A stretch of DNA of 64,000 bases. It comes from Mesostigma viride. Lineage: Eukaryota > Streptophyta > Mesostigmatophyceae > Mesostigmatales > Mesostigmataceae. Below, piece by piece: positions 1 through 10,443 of this stretch. Location of the stretch: contig RPFO01000041.1 of the NCBI GenBank assembly GCA_009746045.1, positions 1,343,783 to 1,407,782 on the forward strand, written 5' to 3'. Numbering within the stretch: the first letter of the stretch is position 1; each line of letters begins with the position of its first letter. A program made the position numbers and the translations under genes. Below the pieces are notes generated by a model. The model was not told the DNA's origin. It made no database searches and was given only the letters and a program-made list of their open reading frames with translations.

Positions 1-2
1 AG

Positions 3-575
3 CTAGGGTCTGCCAAGGTGGCTGATCAGGTCAGGGCTTCATCTGGCATTCTGTTGTCTGCAGTGGATTTATCACAACCCATTTGCATGGAGCTGTATGT
101 GGATAGCTCAATGGACAGCAGGCAGGTCTCCAAGGTCAGGGGCAGGGCTGCAGGGCTCTTTGTGCTCAGACAGGAAGGCCTGGGGAGTTTGGTGAGCTGG
201 TTTAGTCGCCTGCACAAACGGGTGGCTGTCAGCAGTGATGTGGCAGAATGCAGGGCTATTTGTGAAGGCATTCACACAAGCCTTTATCTGAAGGAGTTGC
301 TTCATCAGATGACTTCTAACACTCCTTGGCCACTTCAGGTTACCACTCTTCTAAAAACAGACTCCATGGGGATGGTGCAGTTTGTGCACAGGCAGATGGC
401 CAGAAGTAGGGACTTGGATTATCTCCTTCTTAAGGAGTTGTCCTCCTTGGCCAATATTGAGCATATCCCTGGGGTTGACAATCCTGCTGATGCTTTGACC
501 AAGCTAGTGCAGAAGGCAGCAGTGCAATACAAGGTTCTTCAGTCTCTGATGGACCCATCTCAGCAAGCTGTCTAA
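3..575 (+). CDS. Ty1/copia RNase H, C-terminal part (partial at window edge)
   Basis: This is the end of a copia polyprotein; the frame is open from the window edge to a TAA at 573-575. The translation reads like the RNase H domain of Osser-type copia elements: YVDSSMDSRQVSK, then SRLHKRVAV, CRAICEGIHTSLYLKELL, and the typical terminal block IPGVDNPADALTKLV that closes copia RNase H. The upstream gag, integrase and RT would lie left of the window. A minus-strand relative of the same family lies at 2141-2263 and 13222-14850, so at least two copies occur here. No frameshift is visible in this part. The first potential start is a GTG at 18, which has no meaning in an internal fragment of a eukaryotic polyprotein. 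Confidence 0.85.
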   Translation, partial: LGSAKVADQVRASSGILLSAVDLSQPICMELYVDSSMDSRQVSKVRGRAAGLFVLRQEGLGSLVSWFSRLHKRVAVSSDVAECRAICEGIHTSLYLKELLHQMTSNTPWPLQVTTLLKTDSMGMVQFVHRQMARSRDLDYLLLKELSSLANIEHIPGVDNPADALTKLVQKAAVQYKVLQSLMDPSQQAV

Positions 576-2140
576 GCTGGTGCATGGTTATAGGGCATTG
601 GAGAGCAGATTGTGTGGTAGTGTCAGCATTGTGACTGGCATAATACCTGTATTTTAGTCTGTACTAAGGCTCATGGACCATGGTACACTCACTCTGATTT
701 TAATCAGGATACAGCCAGGTTTTGGCTGGGGTTCATGCTGTTGACTACACAAGGTTGACAGGTCCATTACAGACCATGTATTCTATTTTAAAAGAAATGT
801 ATATTTGTACATACCTCTCACAATGGTCTGGGAACCTTTATTCTGGGGTTTATAGGGCGGGGTTCGATTCCCTGGTATTATGTTTCTACAAGCTGGCCTG
901 TTCAGGTGTTTGCCTGTTCAGACTTCCCTAGTTCCCCAGGGCAGGATTTAATTGTTGCCTATGTGTTTCATTTTGTCATTTGTTTGCTGTGGCAGTTTAC
1001 CATCTGGCAAGTAGACGGGCGCCGTAAGACGGGCGCCAATAGACCCCTGTTGAGAGAATGACAGGCAAACTATTGTAATACGCCTTACTTTGTCAAGTGG
1101 TATTTTAATTGTCATGGATTTATTGTACTTATATTGAATATGTACTGGGTTTTATGGGATTAGTATCTGGGATTAATGTAACTCACCGCCAGAAGGTCAT
1201 TGTACTGGAGGCTCTACCGAGGTGATGGGATTAATTCCTGGAGAAGACCTCATAGAATTAACCTGTATGTATTTAATTTTGTGTGCTTCTAATATCTGGT
1301 GGTACTCTGTAATGCCACTTCCATAGGTTTTTATCCATTTCTCATGGAATGGTTTTCCCTGTGGCAGATCTGTTTCTTTTCCAGTTCCTTAAAAGAAAAG
1401 GCTGGGGGAATGGCAATGGCCATTAAAGACATCTGTTCAAGCTTCAAGCTGGAGTGAAGGACATTTCAAGCTACTTCAAGGGTCCCTGGCAGGGGATGTG
1501 ATCCCTAAAGAAAAGAAGGGATTGGAGTTAACGTAAAGGATTTACGTTAGATGGATAGAGATTGTTACGCTCTTTCCAACGGCACCTTGAACGCCTCATT
1601 TGGTTAAGGAACGTAAAAGTTATGACGTTTCCTAGGCTGTGCCGACAGTACCCGGCGCGCCACTGTGGGCGCGTACGGACACAGGATGTACAAGTGTCAC
1701 TTTGATAGTCCGCAGGACGTTGACAGGACTTGTACAGGACTTGATGGTCAATTGATAGGTAGGCGTGCTGTAGCGCGCCAGGACCTATGAGACAATTGAT
1801 GCTGAGTAGTGTACGGATAGGTCCACAGGACTAGCCGTATGGACAATTGATAGATCTGCGCGCCAAAGGCGTGCCAGAGTCTGTGTAATCAATTGATTGA
1901 CAGTTCAGCTGTGACAGTACAGCTGAATACTTGGACGCGTCCCTAACAACCTATATGTGTGACTTGGTCGCACCGGGACGCTAGTTCTTGCGTGCACGTT
2001 CTCTTGGCACTGCGACCCTGTCGTCTGTGCTGCGTGCAGTCTTGGAAGTGACGTGACTTACGTCTGTGTTTCCTGTTATTAATAAAGGCAACTTCCTGCA
2101 AGAACCATGGCGGAATTCGTGGCATCCTCACTCTTACAAC
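576..2140 (+). other. Non-coding tail of the plus-strand copia: probable 3' UTR and LTR
   Basis: No coding region is supported. The stretch follows the copia stop and ends where minus-strand copia coding begins, so it should contain the 3' LTR of the plus-strand copy. Purine-rich tracts that could be polypurine tracts lie near 1389-1409 and 1506-1520. An AATAAA lies near 2081, shortly before the copia coding. The octamer CAATTGAT occurs four times between 1748 and 1900, beside repeated GCGCGCCA blocks. The exact LTR edges cannot be fixed because the left LTR is outside the window. Confidence 0.45.
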
Positions 2141-2263
2141 TACTGAAGCCATAGCTAGCAACAGCTCCTTGATGTACAAACTGGACTGAATCCCTTCACA
2201 AATGGCTCTGCACTCAGAGACACCTGAACTCACAACAACCCTTCTTTGAAAACGACTGTACCA
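2141..2263 (-). pseudogene. Minus-strand copia RNase H, left part (split by the gypsy element)
   Basis: Read on the minus strand this gives WYSRFQRRVVVSSGVSECRA and then CEGIQSSLYIKELLLAMAS, closely matching SRLHKRVAV...CEGIHTSLYLKELL of the plus-strand copy. It is the downstream half of an RNase H domain whose upstream half lies at 13222-13310. The break falls exactly at TGGTA (TACCA on the plus strand), the duplication made by the gypsy insertion. At about 2141 the homology ends abruptly, where the plus-strand copia tail begins, so this fragment is bounded on both sides by younger insertions. Confidence 0.8.
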
Positions 2264-3001
2264 TGTTGCACGGATGCAACATGCCGTTTGTGGTAAATAT
2301 AAATTATCCGTCCCGGTCGATCGGCGCCGACCGTAATCCGGCGCCAGTGCCGAGGCCATAGTATAGTTGGCAGCCGAGGCAATCCGTGTGGAAGTAAGTG
2401 TAGAAGTTTTGCTGACGAACTTGGCCTTTGCGCCGTAGGCAGACCTAGCGCCTGAACGGGAGTTACGGGACGGCCAAGTGGCACTGCACATGCGTTATGA
2501 TGGTTCCTACGGACATTTGGATATTTTTCAGGAGAGGCCTCTAGCCGTACTGGTCTTTAATGTGTTCTAGACGGTTCGAGAAGCCCGTCCCCGCGGACCT
2601 CACGTCATGCCTGGTTGGCAGCGCCAGGCGCAGCCGCCAACGGGGAAGAAGGGACAAAATAGGCAAGGCACGAGCTATGCCAGCTAATCCGGACCTTGTA
2701 TCGTAATTTACCACGTTGCTCTACAGATTATTTACCATCGCTTAATCCTGGAGTGTAAATCTCCTGTGGGCTCGAGTGTGAATCCCTCGCCTACTGGGTG
2801 TAAGTCTTCCCGCATTGAGTGTTTTAATCTGTGTGGTAACATTGTAATATACGAAACCGGTTTTCCGGGTTTGAGCTTATTCGTATTGTGTGACGAGTAT
2901 TCTTAAGCCACCATCGTGCGCTGTGACGCATAGGAAATCAAAGGTCTTTCGCATTCGTTCTCAATCCTTAAGGCGCTATTTTAAATAGCCATACGTGTTA
3001 A
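2264..3001 (+). repeat. 5' LTR of the gypsy element
   Basis: It is repeated at 12480-13216 with about 99% identity by eye. It begins with a perfect inverted repeat, TGTTGCA-CGGA-TGCAACA. The right end (GTTAA) is set by comparison with the 3' LTR and by the TACCA duplication. It does not end in the usual CA. A TGG at 3004, two bases inside the element, could open a primer-binding site, but it does not look like the initiator-tRNA complement. Confidence 0.88.
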
Positions 3002-5167
3002 ACTGGACTCGGAGGAAACTTTCCTAGTGGCCTCTATCCCGTCCCGTTTTTCTGTAATCTGATCCGGATCAGCAACGGAATTATATAAGGGCCGGAACCC
3101 TTACTAATTCCGCTTGCAGTAATTCATTGTGGGGGTCGGATCCCCACAATCCTAACTGCCCATACCCATTACCCATATCCCCTAAATGGTCTGAGATCCT
3201 GCCGATAAATCGGCTGGATCTTCACAATTTTGCAAACCAGATGCCATCCAACCTACCCATATCCAATGGCTGTCCTTGGGGGCCAAGCATGTCCATGAGT
3301 TGCCCTTCGGGTTGGTATATCACAACCTCACATATATGCAGGGTAGGCCATGTTTAACTGCCGTCAAAGTCAGGGGGGTCAAGACGCGCGTTTTCATTTT
3401 TGGTAGAATGTGCATTTTGAATTATGTTATAAGACCTAGGCACCTACCGCTTCAGAGATGATAAACAATTAGTTGCTGAACAGTTTGAGCCATTGGGGTC
3501 ATCATTTGGGTGGGTATACCAGCAGTTACACCCAGTACAGCCCATAGGGGTACCGTTGGTAAAAAGCAACCAAGGGGGTAAGGGTGGGCATACTACCTAC
3601 TAATATGGCCACCAACCATGCCAAACAATACATTTCCCTTCCACAATGATGGGGAAACATAACTGCATCATCACACTGCCCTTACATGGCACCTATGTGC
3701 AGGTGCTACCTTGTCCATGCACGTAGGTAACGTGGTATGGATACCCTACGCAAGGCATGCATTCTAGGAGGCAGCCACCAACAAACTAGTGATGTTGAGC
3801 CTATTTCAGCCTGCCCTAGCAAGGATAAACTAGGCCTAAGCTGCTATAGCTTGCCAGGTGATGGCCAGCACACCTGGTGGCACATGCTGTCAATGGGAAG
3901 CTTTTACTCACCAGTTACGTGCTTGATGATGCCACAGAGACCAGCCAACTGCCTCACACTCATGCAATATGTGTATGGGAAATGTATAACAAACATATAT
4001 GGAGGTATTCAAACCCATACAGCCTCTAAAACTTATCACCATCACCCTGTGGCAGGTCAACTGACTGAGGGAAGCATCTAAGAAGGGTGTTTTAGAAAGG
4101 GGCCAGGCCAGGGTCAAGAAAGAGCATGAATAATGCAAAAAGAATGTGCTACACAAGCTAGAACGTATATAAAAACGTCAAACATCGATAGGAAAACGAT
4201 GCTTAAGCTTTACCAGGCATGGATGGCGTTACCTTGGCCCAGGCGGTGGCCGCAAAATGGCGCATTTCGGCACACCAAAGTTGTGCAGCATGGTCGCTGG
4301 ATTCGGCGATTTCTGGCCACCCTTGCACGTTTACGACTAATATGTATCATAATAAGTACAAAGAAACCGATATATCCTTTAAAATACGCCGGAAAGGTAT
4401 TGCTGTCAACGTTTCTATCGGCCGGCCTGATCGCAGTATTTTCCAGCAAGAACGCTGCCGACACCTATCAAATGGCATTCCCGCGAACCAGAAATTGGCC
4501 TGTATAATCTTTAGGACGTATAAAATCAATATCCTAAGTTTGGTCAGAAAATTCGAACGAAAACGTAAATGCCATGCGTGGGCGCAAGCCGCCATGGCCA
4601 GGTCGTCGTTTTCCGGAATGCACGTTGTACGTGAAAAAGTACCCTGACCCCTTGTACTTTGACCGGCCAGAACACCTCTATAACTTTGTCAGAAGTATGC
4701 AAACCCATATACCATGCTTTAGAGTATTTTATAAACTTTCGATCTTCTCAGCTAAACTTTTCCTAATTCTCAATAGTTTTCGCGGCATTTGGTCGCCCGA
4801 GAAGGGGCCGATGCATCGGCTGGAACTCGATTTTTGGCGGAAAATCGGCCGCAAGACCATTTAGGGGATATTGCGGTTCTTGCATGCCCCAACCTGGCCT
4901 TGTCCGGTTGACCTAAGGGATTCGTCCGGAAACGAATCTCCTTATATTGCGTGCTTTAAACGGAAACGCTGTGTGGGTTGCAATTTCACGCATTGTTTGG
5001 CGTCTTGGCCATTGCCTCACACCCTATATCTGGGATACTTACTGTCAGCTCCGGCAAGCTGCAGTAATATCTCACGTCCTTTAATTGACGTATTTTTTGT
5101 GCTTAATTTGTCATCCCGCCAAGGTGACTAAAGGCACATTGTTTCACACTGTACCAGCCACCACGCG
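3002..5167 (+). other. Long leader of the gypsy element
   Basis: About 2.2 kb lies between the 5' LTR and gag, much longer than usual for gypsy elements. Only short, unconvincing open frames occur. A perfect 9-bp inverted repeat, ATTGTGGGG / CCCCACAAT with a 7-nt loop, lies at 3126-3150, where packaging or translation structures are often found. Otherwise nothing recognisable is seen. Confidence 0.6.
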
Positions 5168-6883
5168 ATGGCTGACGGTATTGAGCGAGGGCGACGAGAG
5201 GCCCATCGCTTCTCTCCTGCCCCTTCCCTCGGGGCAGCACTCGAGGCGGCAGAGAGAGCTACCCAAAATCACTCACGCCCGAGTAGTGAGCGTGGCTCTA
5301 GGGGGTCATCCCCAGCACAAAACCCACGTTTGGGAGAGAATTCCTCGGCGGCTGCCGGCGCACCACCTGATAGCCCCGTAGTGAATCCCCTTAATGGACC
5401 ACCAAGTGGGACATCCATCGCGGGAGTGTCGGCGGGTCCGGCCCTTGGTGTAGGAGCCGGCGCGGGGGCGCAGGGGAATAATGTTACCCTGCACTACGGT
5501 AGGAGTGGGGCCCTGCCTACGGTGCTGCCGCAACCTACATTGGCCACTTGGCCCAGCAGCGCCCCGGCGCCACCCTTGTATGATAGCCGATCGCGGTCTC
5601 GCCGCGCTGCGAATCGGGCGTCCTATCATGCGCCTGGACCCCTTGGGGCTAGCCCCTTCGGCCATGCCTCGCCAAATATGGCTGGGCAGGGCCAGGGCAC
5701 CGCACGGACCAGTCGGTCTTCCTTCGGGGTCGCAGGGGAGGCGATTCCCCTCCCCAACTCAGCATACGACCGCCTGGCTCCAGGTGACCCACGAGCGCAG
5801 CACCCAGCGGCCACCGCCGCCCATCATTATACAAGCCGCGCCCACTACCCACATGGGTATGAGCACCCGGGTGAGGATGAGTGCAGCCCCCCGGCAGGTT
5901 ACCCGCGTGGGCACACCTGGCAAGGTGTGGCCAGGCCCGGGAGACCCGCGAGTATCATGGGCCATCATGACGATGATACTCACAATGCAGGGCGACTACC
6001 ACCGTTGCCCAAGCTGTCGGATATTCCCAAGTTTAAACCCGACTGCTCCTACCAAGAGTTTGAGGCTTGGGAGATTGCAGTGTCTCAGAAGATCGACATC
6101 TGGGAGACATACAATCGCAAGCTCTTGGACGAGGATATCAAGGTCAAGCTGGTGTCCAGCGAGGCACTGGCTCCCGATGTGAGACAAGCTCTCCATTGCG
6201 AAAGCGCCCTGGCCAATGGCTTCCCCAGCAGCTTGGCGGAATTATTTCGGCGAGCACGGGCCAAGTACCTGCCACCCGACCAAGACAAGCTGGACCGGGA
6301 GGCTTTTGGGGGGTTCAAGCAGGGGAACCTGAGCTATCGGGAATATATGACCAAGTTCGAGCTTCTAGCTGGGCGGGTTGATGACCTGATGGGCCCAGAA
6401 GCCTTGGCAAGGTTCTATGAGGGCTTGCAACCCGAATTCCGGGATGAGGTGAAGCGGAAATTCGCCCACCTCTCCTGGGCTCAATGGAACCTGCAGGACA
6501 TCAAGACCTACCTAGCGGAGATAGCTCCCTTGGTGCAGCGGACCCCAAAACCCCGCGTGAATGCACTGGAACTCAATGAGCTGGGATTCGCCCCCGTGTG
6601 GGTGGATGAGCTACAGTGCGAGGTCCTGGACATTAATGCCTTGGACACTTCCCGGATTCAGTGCTACCACTGCAACCGCGTGGGGCACATCAAACGCGAG
6701 TGCCCTGATCTCCCTCCGCTGGACCAGGCCCCGCCTGTGCAACGCAACAACTTCCAAGCGGCCTCCCCGCAAATGGCCTCGAGGCCACCACCGGCGCGAA
6801 ATATGCGCACAGCTCCCAGTGCGGGTGAGCGTGCCCGACGCTTGCAACAAGCGCGCCAACAGCCCCCATCCCGTTTCGTTTAA
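5168..6883 (+). CDS. gag: Gag polyprotein of the gypsy element
   Basis: A 571-residue frame from a true ATG. The first about 275 residues are low-complexity, rich in Ala, Gly, Pro and Ser. A retrotransposon-gag domain follows at about 280-460 (FKPDCSYQEFEAWEIAVSQK, then REYMTKFELLAGRVDDL and ARFYEGLQPEFRDEVKRKF). A single CCHC zinc knuckle, CYHCNRVGHIKREC, sits at about 499-512 and should bind the element RNA. Gag builds the cytoplasmic particle in which reverse transcription occurs. The frame stops at TAA before pol, which resumes about 760 bp later in another frame. Confidence 0.9.
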   Translation: MADGIERGRREAHRFSPAPSLGAALEAAERATQNHSRPSSERGSRGSSPAQNPRLGENSSAAAGAPPDSPVVNPLNGPPSGTSIAGVSAGPALGVGAGAGAQGNNVTLHYGRSGALPTVLPQPTLATWPSSAPAPPLYDSRSRSRRAANRASYHAPGPLGASPFGHASPNMAGQGQGTARTSRSSFGVAGEAIPLPNSAYDRLAPGDPRAQHPAATAAHHYTSRAHYPHGYEHPGEDECSPPAGYPRGHTWQGVARPGRPASIMGHHDDDTHNAGRLPPLPKLSDIPKFKPDCSYQEFEAWEIAVSQKIDIWETYNRKLLDEDIKVKLVSSEALAPDVRQALHCESALANGFPSSLAELFRRARAKYLPPDQDKLDREAFGGFKQGNLSYREYMTKFELLAGRVDDLMGPEALARFYEGLQPEFRDEVKRKFAHLSWAQWNLQDIKTYLAEIAPLVQRTPKPRVNALELNELGFAPVWVDELQCEVLDINALDTSRIQCYHCNRVGHIKRECPDLPPLDQAPPVQRNNFQAASPQMASRPPPARNMRTAPSAGERARRLQQARQQPPSRFV

Positions 6884-7646
6884 GTGGCCAGCCGGAGCGG
6901 CTGCTTAGGTTTTAGCGGGCAAGTGTTCGAAGCGCGTCATTGGTGAATTACTCGGGAACTTGGGTTTCCCGCGAAACTCCAACCGCACGTTCAGATTTCC
7001 AAATCTCAAGTAAAGTTCGGCGCAACTTTCTGAACGGGGGCAGTTGACGAGCAGCATTCCTCCGGACGAATGAATTGCGTTCCATACTTGCGCAAAATTT
7101 TGAAAGGTAGCTTGCGTGCAGCCCTACTAAAATTTGCGCGCACGTTCAGATTTCCAAATCTCAAGTAAATTTCGGCGGAACATTCTGAACGGGGGTAGTT
7201 GGCGGGCAGCGTTCCTCCAGACGAATGAAATGCGTTCCATACTAGCGCAAAATTTTGAAAGGTAGCTTGCGTGCAGCCCTACTAAAATTTGCGCGAAGTG
7301 TGGGACTGAAAATTCGTAACGGAAACTTTTTGGTAGTTGCCGTCACTTCCTCTTGTGCAAACGTGTGGGAGTGAAAATTCGTAACGGAAACTTTTTGGTA
7401 GTTGCCGTCACTTCATTTTGCGCGAGTGTTGGGCTGAAAATTCGTAACGGAAACTTTTTGGTAGTTGCCGTCACTTCCTTTGGTTCGACTGAAAATTCGC
7501 TGAAATTCGCTGAATTCGTGCCGTAGCCTAATTTTTAGTACCTCGAAGTGACGGGGCACCTAAAAATTTGCCCACAAGTACACTTGGCAGCGCGCTCACT
7601 GGGAAAAATTGTACAGCCGCTCCGGCGGGCCACTTGAACGAATTGT
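6884..7646 (+). repeat. Repeat-bearing gap between gag and pol
   Basis: About 760 bp of AT-rich sequence without a convincing frame. A block of about 160 bp starting ACGTTCAGATTTCCAAATCT occurs twice (about 6983 and 7142). Then a block of about 66 bp containing CTGAAAATTCGTAACGGAAA occurs three times (about 7305, 7370 and 7434). Base composition differs from the GC-rich gag and pol on both sides. It could be an internal insertion or a family-specific spacer. Confidence 0.75.
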
Positions 7647-8548
7647 AATGCCCGGCTGTACCAACAACCCAAGGCGCCCCCAAGCGCCTACCAGCAAGCT
7701 GGGCATGCCCTCAACCAACTGGATGCCGCCGACGCGGCCGAGCCTGATGATGGCTCTTCCGCGGCCGCATCCGGCCACCTGCGAGGCACACCGGTGGACG
7801 AGGGGCCTGCAGGAGAGGCGTTGGACTGAGAGGCCGGGAGGGCACTCCGGGCGACACCTTACCCGGCCATGAACAAGTCGCCCAAGTTTTGTTACCATGT
7901 AATGTGGTGACAGAGACCCAGGAATGGCAAGCGGAGCCTAGCGAAGGCCCGCGGCAAGTACTCCTCTTCACTGGAAGCCTACCAGACCCCCAGGGCTCTG
8001 GGCGTTGTTTGGAGGGCATCAAGGTCCTCATTGACAGTGGTGCGGCTACCACCTTCATCAGTGAGGCCATAGTGCAGCGCCTGGGAGTAACCCCGACTCC
8101 CCATACCATTGCTCGGCGCGTGCGATACTCGGATGGCTACACTCAGCCATCCCCGGGCTATGTGGACTTGGCCCCTATCGTACAAGGCACCAGCGTGCCC
8201 ATTCGCGCCACGGTCATTCCCTTACAAGCGGCTGATATCATCCTAGGGATTGACTGGCTGCACATATCCAAGGTGACCGTCTCTTTTGGTACCATGGTTA
8301 CCCACTTCCCAGATGGGTCATTCTGGTTACCTGAGCGGCAGTATGCGGCCAACGGCATGACCATCACCGATGACACGCCTGCCCTCAAGAGTGACCGTCG
8401 TCGCCTTGCGGACATTCTCATGTCCAAAAGGGAGTTCAAGCGGATGATGAGAGCCCGGCAGCCTCCTCCCGTTTACTCCATTCGTCTGGACGCCCTTGCC
8501 CACGCGCGCGGGCCCAGCGCCCAGCATGCCAGGCTGGAGTTTCGTTAA
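7647..8548 (+). CDS. Pol start: linker and aspartic protease
   Basis: The protease frame ends at TAA 8546-8548 and is open back to 7751. Its core is LIDSGAATTFISEAIV, where DSGA is the catalytic aspartate motif of retropepsins, followed by the second-lobe block ADIILGIDWL. It should cleave Gag-Pol inside the particle. A protein-like stretch beginning NARLYQQPKAPP is open in a neighbouring frame at 7647-7829, so a frameshift between 7751 and 7829 is needed to join them. No ATG lies near the start of the protease, so it must be made as part of a longer polyprotein or be broken. Confidence 0.8.
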
Positions 8549-8559
8549 ACTCGCTTGGC

Positions 8560-10443
8560 ATGGACTTGTCGGAAGACGAGGTGAAACGACTCAACGCAGT
8601 GCTCGATCAGTATTCAGCCGTGTTTGAGGAGAAAACACCTACGTTTCCCCCGGCCAGACCGGTGCTCCACCGCATTCATTTGCAGGAGGGGCACCCACCT
8701 ACCACCTCACCCATTTTTCGCATGGGGCCCGTGGAGTTGGCAGAGCTCAAGAAGATCTTGGTCGGCTTGTTGGAGGCCGGCTTGATCGAGCCCAGCAATA
8801 GCCCTTACAGCGCGGGCGTGTTGCTGGTGCCCAAACCCAATGGGAAGTGGCGTCTGGTTACGGATTATCGCAAACTCAATGCGATCACCGTGAAGTCCAA
8901 GTATCCCCTCCCCCGCATCGATGATATATTTAATAAGGTGGAGGGCGCAAAGTACTTTACGGTGCTCGATTGTGCAGACGGTTTTTGGCAACTTCGGATC
9001 GCCCCCGAAGATTGCCATAAAACAGCCTTTGCCACGCCTTTTGGCCATTACCAATTCCGCGTGGCGGCCATGGGCTTGTGTAACAGCCCTGCCTCTTTTC
9101 AGATGCTCATGAACCACCTCTTTAGGTCGGTGATGGGCACTAGTCGGCTGCCCCAGGTCTCGGCAGACCTGCGCGACCCGACTATCCCGTGGGACCCGGG
9201 GACGCAGCCGTACAAACGCACCTGCGTGGCCATCTACTTGGATGACATCCTCATTTTCTCTCGCACGTTCGAGGAGCACTTGGAGGATGTTGCCGCGGTT
9301 CTGCAGATCATGGCGGATAATAAACTGTCCGCCCGCCGCAGCAAGGTAGAATCAGGCCGCAGCGTCCCCTTTCTAGGCCACATTCTCTCGGACAAGGGCG
9401 TGTCCACGGACCCCGATAAGGTCGCCGCCGTCCAACAGTGGCCTGTTCCCGCGAATGTTCGCGCCTTGCGCAGCTTCTTGGGCTTGGTATCGTATTATCG
9501 CCGCTTCATCCCGCGTTTCGCGACCATTGCGGCCCCGCTTACTCACCTCCTCAAGAAGGACGTACCGTGGGAATGGTCAGGCCTGTGTCAACAGGCCTTT
9601 GACCTGCTGAAGGCCAGGCTCGCCACTGCGCCTGTCCTCATCCTTCCGGATCCCACCAAGCCATTCGTGGTCAATAGCGATTCTAGCAAGGTTGCTATTG
9701 GCGGTGTGCTGCTCCAAGACCATGGTCTCGGTCTCCAACCGGTCGAGTATATCTCCCGGACGATGATCCCGGCCGAAAGAAATTACCCGGTCCATCAGCA
9801 AGAGTTGTTGGCCGTGGTGTACTGTTGCCATACTTGGCGGCACCATCTTCTGGGTGCTCAGTTCAACGTGGCCATGGCCGAACCCGACCCTGCGGACCCG
9901 TACCGCTTGATCATCCAGACCGACCATCGGCCCCTCACGCACTTGTTGACGCAGCCCACGCTTACGCCACGCCAAGCCCGTTGGCTTGAATATTTGGCAC
10001 AGTTCGGTCCGTTCAAGATCGAATATGTCAAGGGCCTTGACAACACGGTCCCTGACGCCCTGTCGCGTCGCCCCGACTATTGGTTTTATGAGGATCTTGA
10101 CGTTTTGGCCACGACGTTGATCCCCTCCCATGGTCCCGTCGCCCCCTTTGGCGACCGCTTGAGCGACCCGATGAGCCCCTTCCTCTTCTGTGGCGCCACA
10201 ACCGCGGAGGTTGACACTGTTGACCATTCCGTGCGCCTCGCCGGCAGCACCCCTGCACGTGAGGGCACGTGCGCAGCCGCAGGGGGGGAAGGACTTCGGC
10301 CCCGTATAGCCATGTGGTGCCGGCGACAGGAGTTACCCTCCAATGCAGCCCGTTGGAGAGGCATTCACGTTGGCAAATACTGCAACAACGGTCGTCATCA
10401 GCTCGGACCTAGAGCGCCTCATCTCGCGCTTCACGGTCACTGA
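8560..10443 (+). CDS. pol: Reverse transcriptase-RNase H of the gypsy element
   Basis: A 627-residue frame, whose ATG may only be internal because the frame is open further upstream. RT motifs run in order: VTDYRKLNAITVKSKYPLPR, FTVLDCADGFWQLRI, TAFATPFGHYQFRVAAMGL, and the catalytic YLDDILIFS at about residue 230. FLGLVSYYRRFIPRFA marks the connection. RNase H follows with NSDSSKVAIGGVLL, QQELLAVV and TDHRPLTHLL, ending VKGLDNTVPDALSRRP, typical of gypsy. About 28 extra residues (beginning TSRLPQVSADLRDP) sit just before the YLDD motif. The last about 60 residues look like out-of-frame sequence after the seven-G run near 10285. Confidence 0.93.
   Translation: MDLSEDEVKRLNAVLDQYSAVFEEKTPTFPPARPVLHRIHLQEGHPPTTSPIFRMGPVELAELKKILVGLLEAGLIEPSNSPYSAGVLLVPKPNGKWRLVTDYRKLNAITVKSKYPLPRIDDIFNKVEGAKYFTVLDCADGFWQLRIAPEDCHKTAFATPFGHYQFRVAAMGLCNSPASFQMLMNHLFRSVMGTSRLPQVSADLRDPTIPWDPGTQPYKRTCVAIYLDDILIFSRTFEEHLEDVAAVLQIMADNKLSARRSKVESGRSVPFLGHILSDKGVSTDPDKVAAVQQWPVPANVRALRSFLGLVSYYRRFIPRFATIAAPLTHLLKKDVPWEWSGLCQQAFDLLKARLATAPVLILPDPTKPFVVNSDSSKVAIGGVLLQDHGLGLQPVEYISRTMIPAERNYPVHQQELLAVVYCCHTWRHHLLGAQFNVAMAEPDPADPYRLIIQTDHRPLTHLLTQPTLTPRQARWLEYLAQFGPFKIEYVKGLDNTVPDALSRRPDYWFYEDLDVLATTLIPSHGPVAPFGDRLSDPMSPFLFCGATTAEVDTVDHSVRLAGSTPAREGTCAAAGGEGLRPRIAMWCRRQELPSNAARWRGIHVGKYCNNGRHQLGPRAPHLALHGH

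Noticed and set aside
3002-3030. Standard initiator-tRNA primer-binding site after the 5' LTR
   Set aside because: Only TGG followed by ACTCGGAGG is present two bases in; it does not match the initiator-tRNA complement I know, so no site was annotated.
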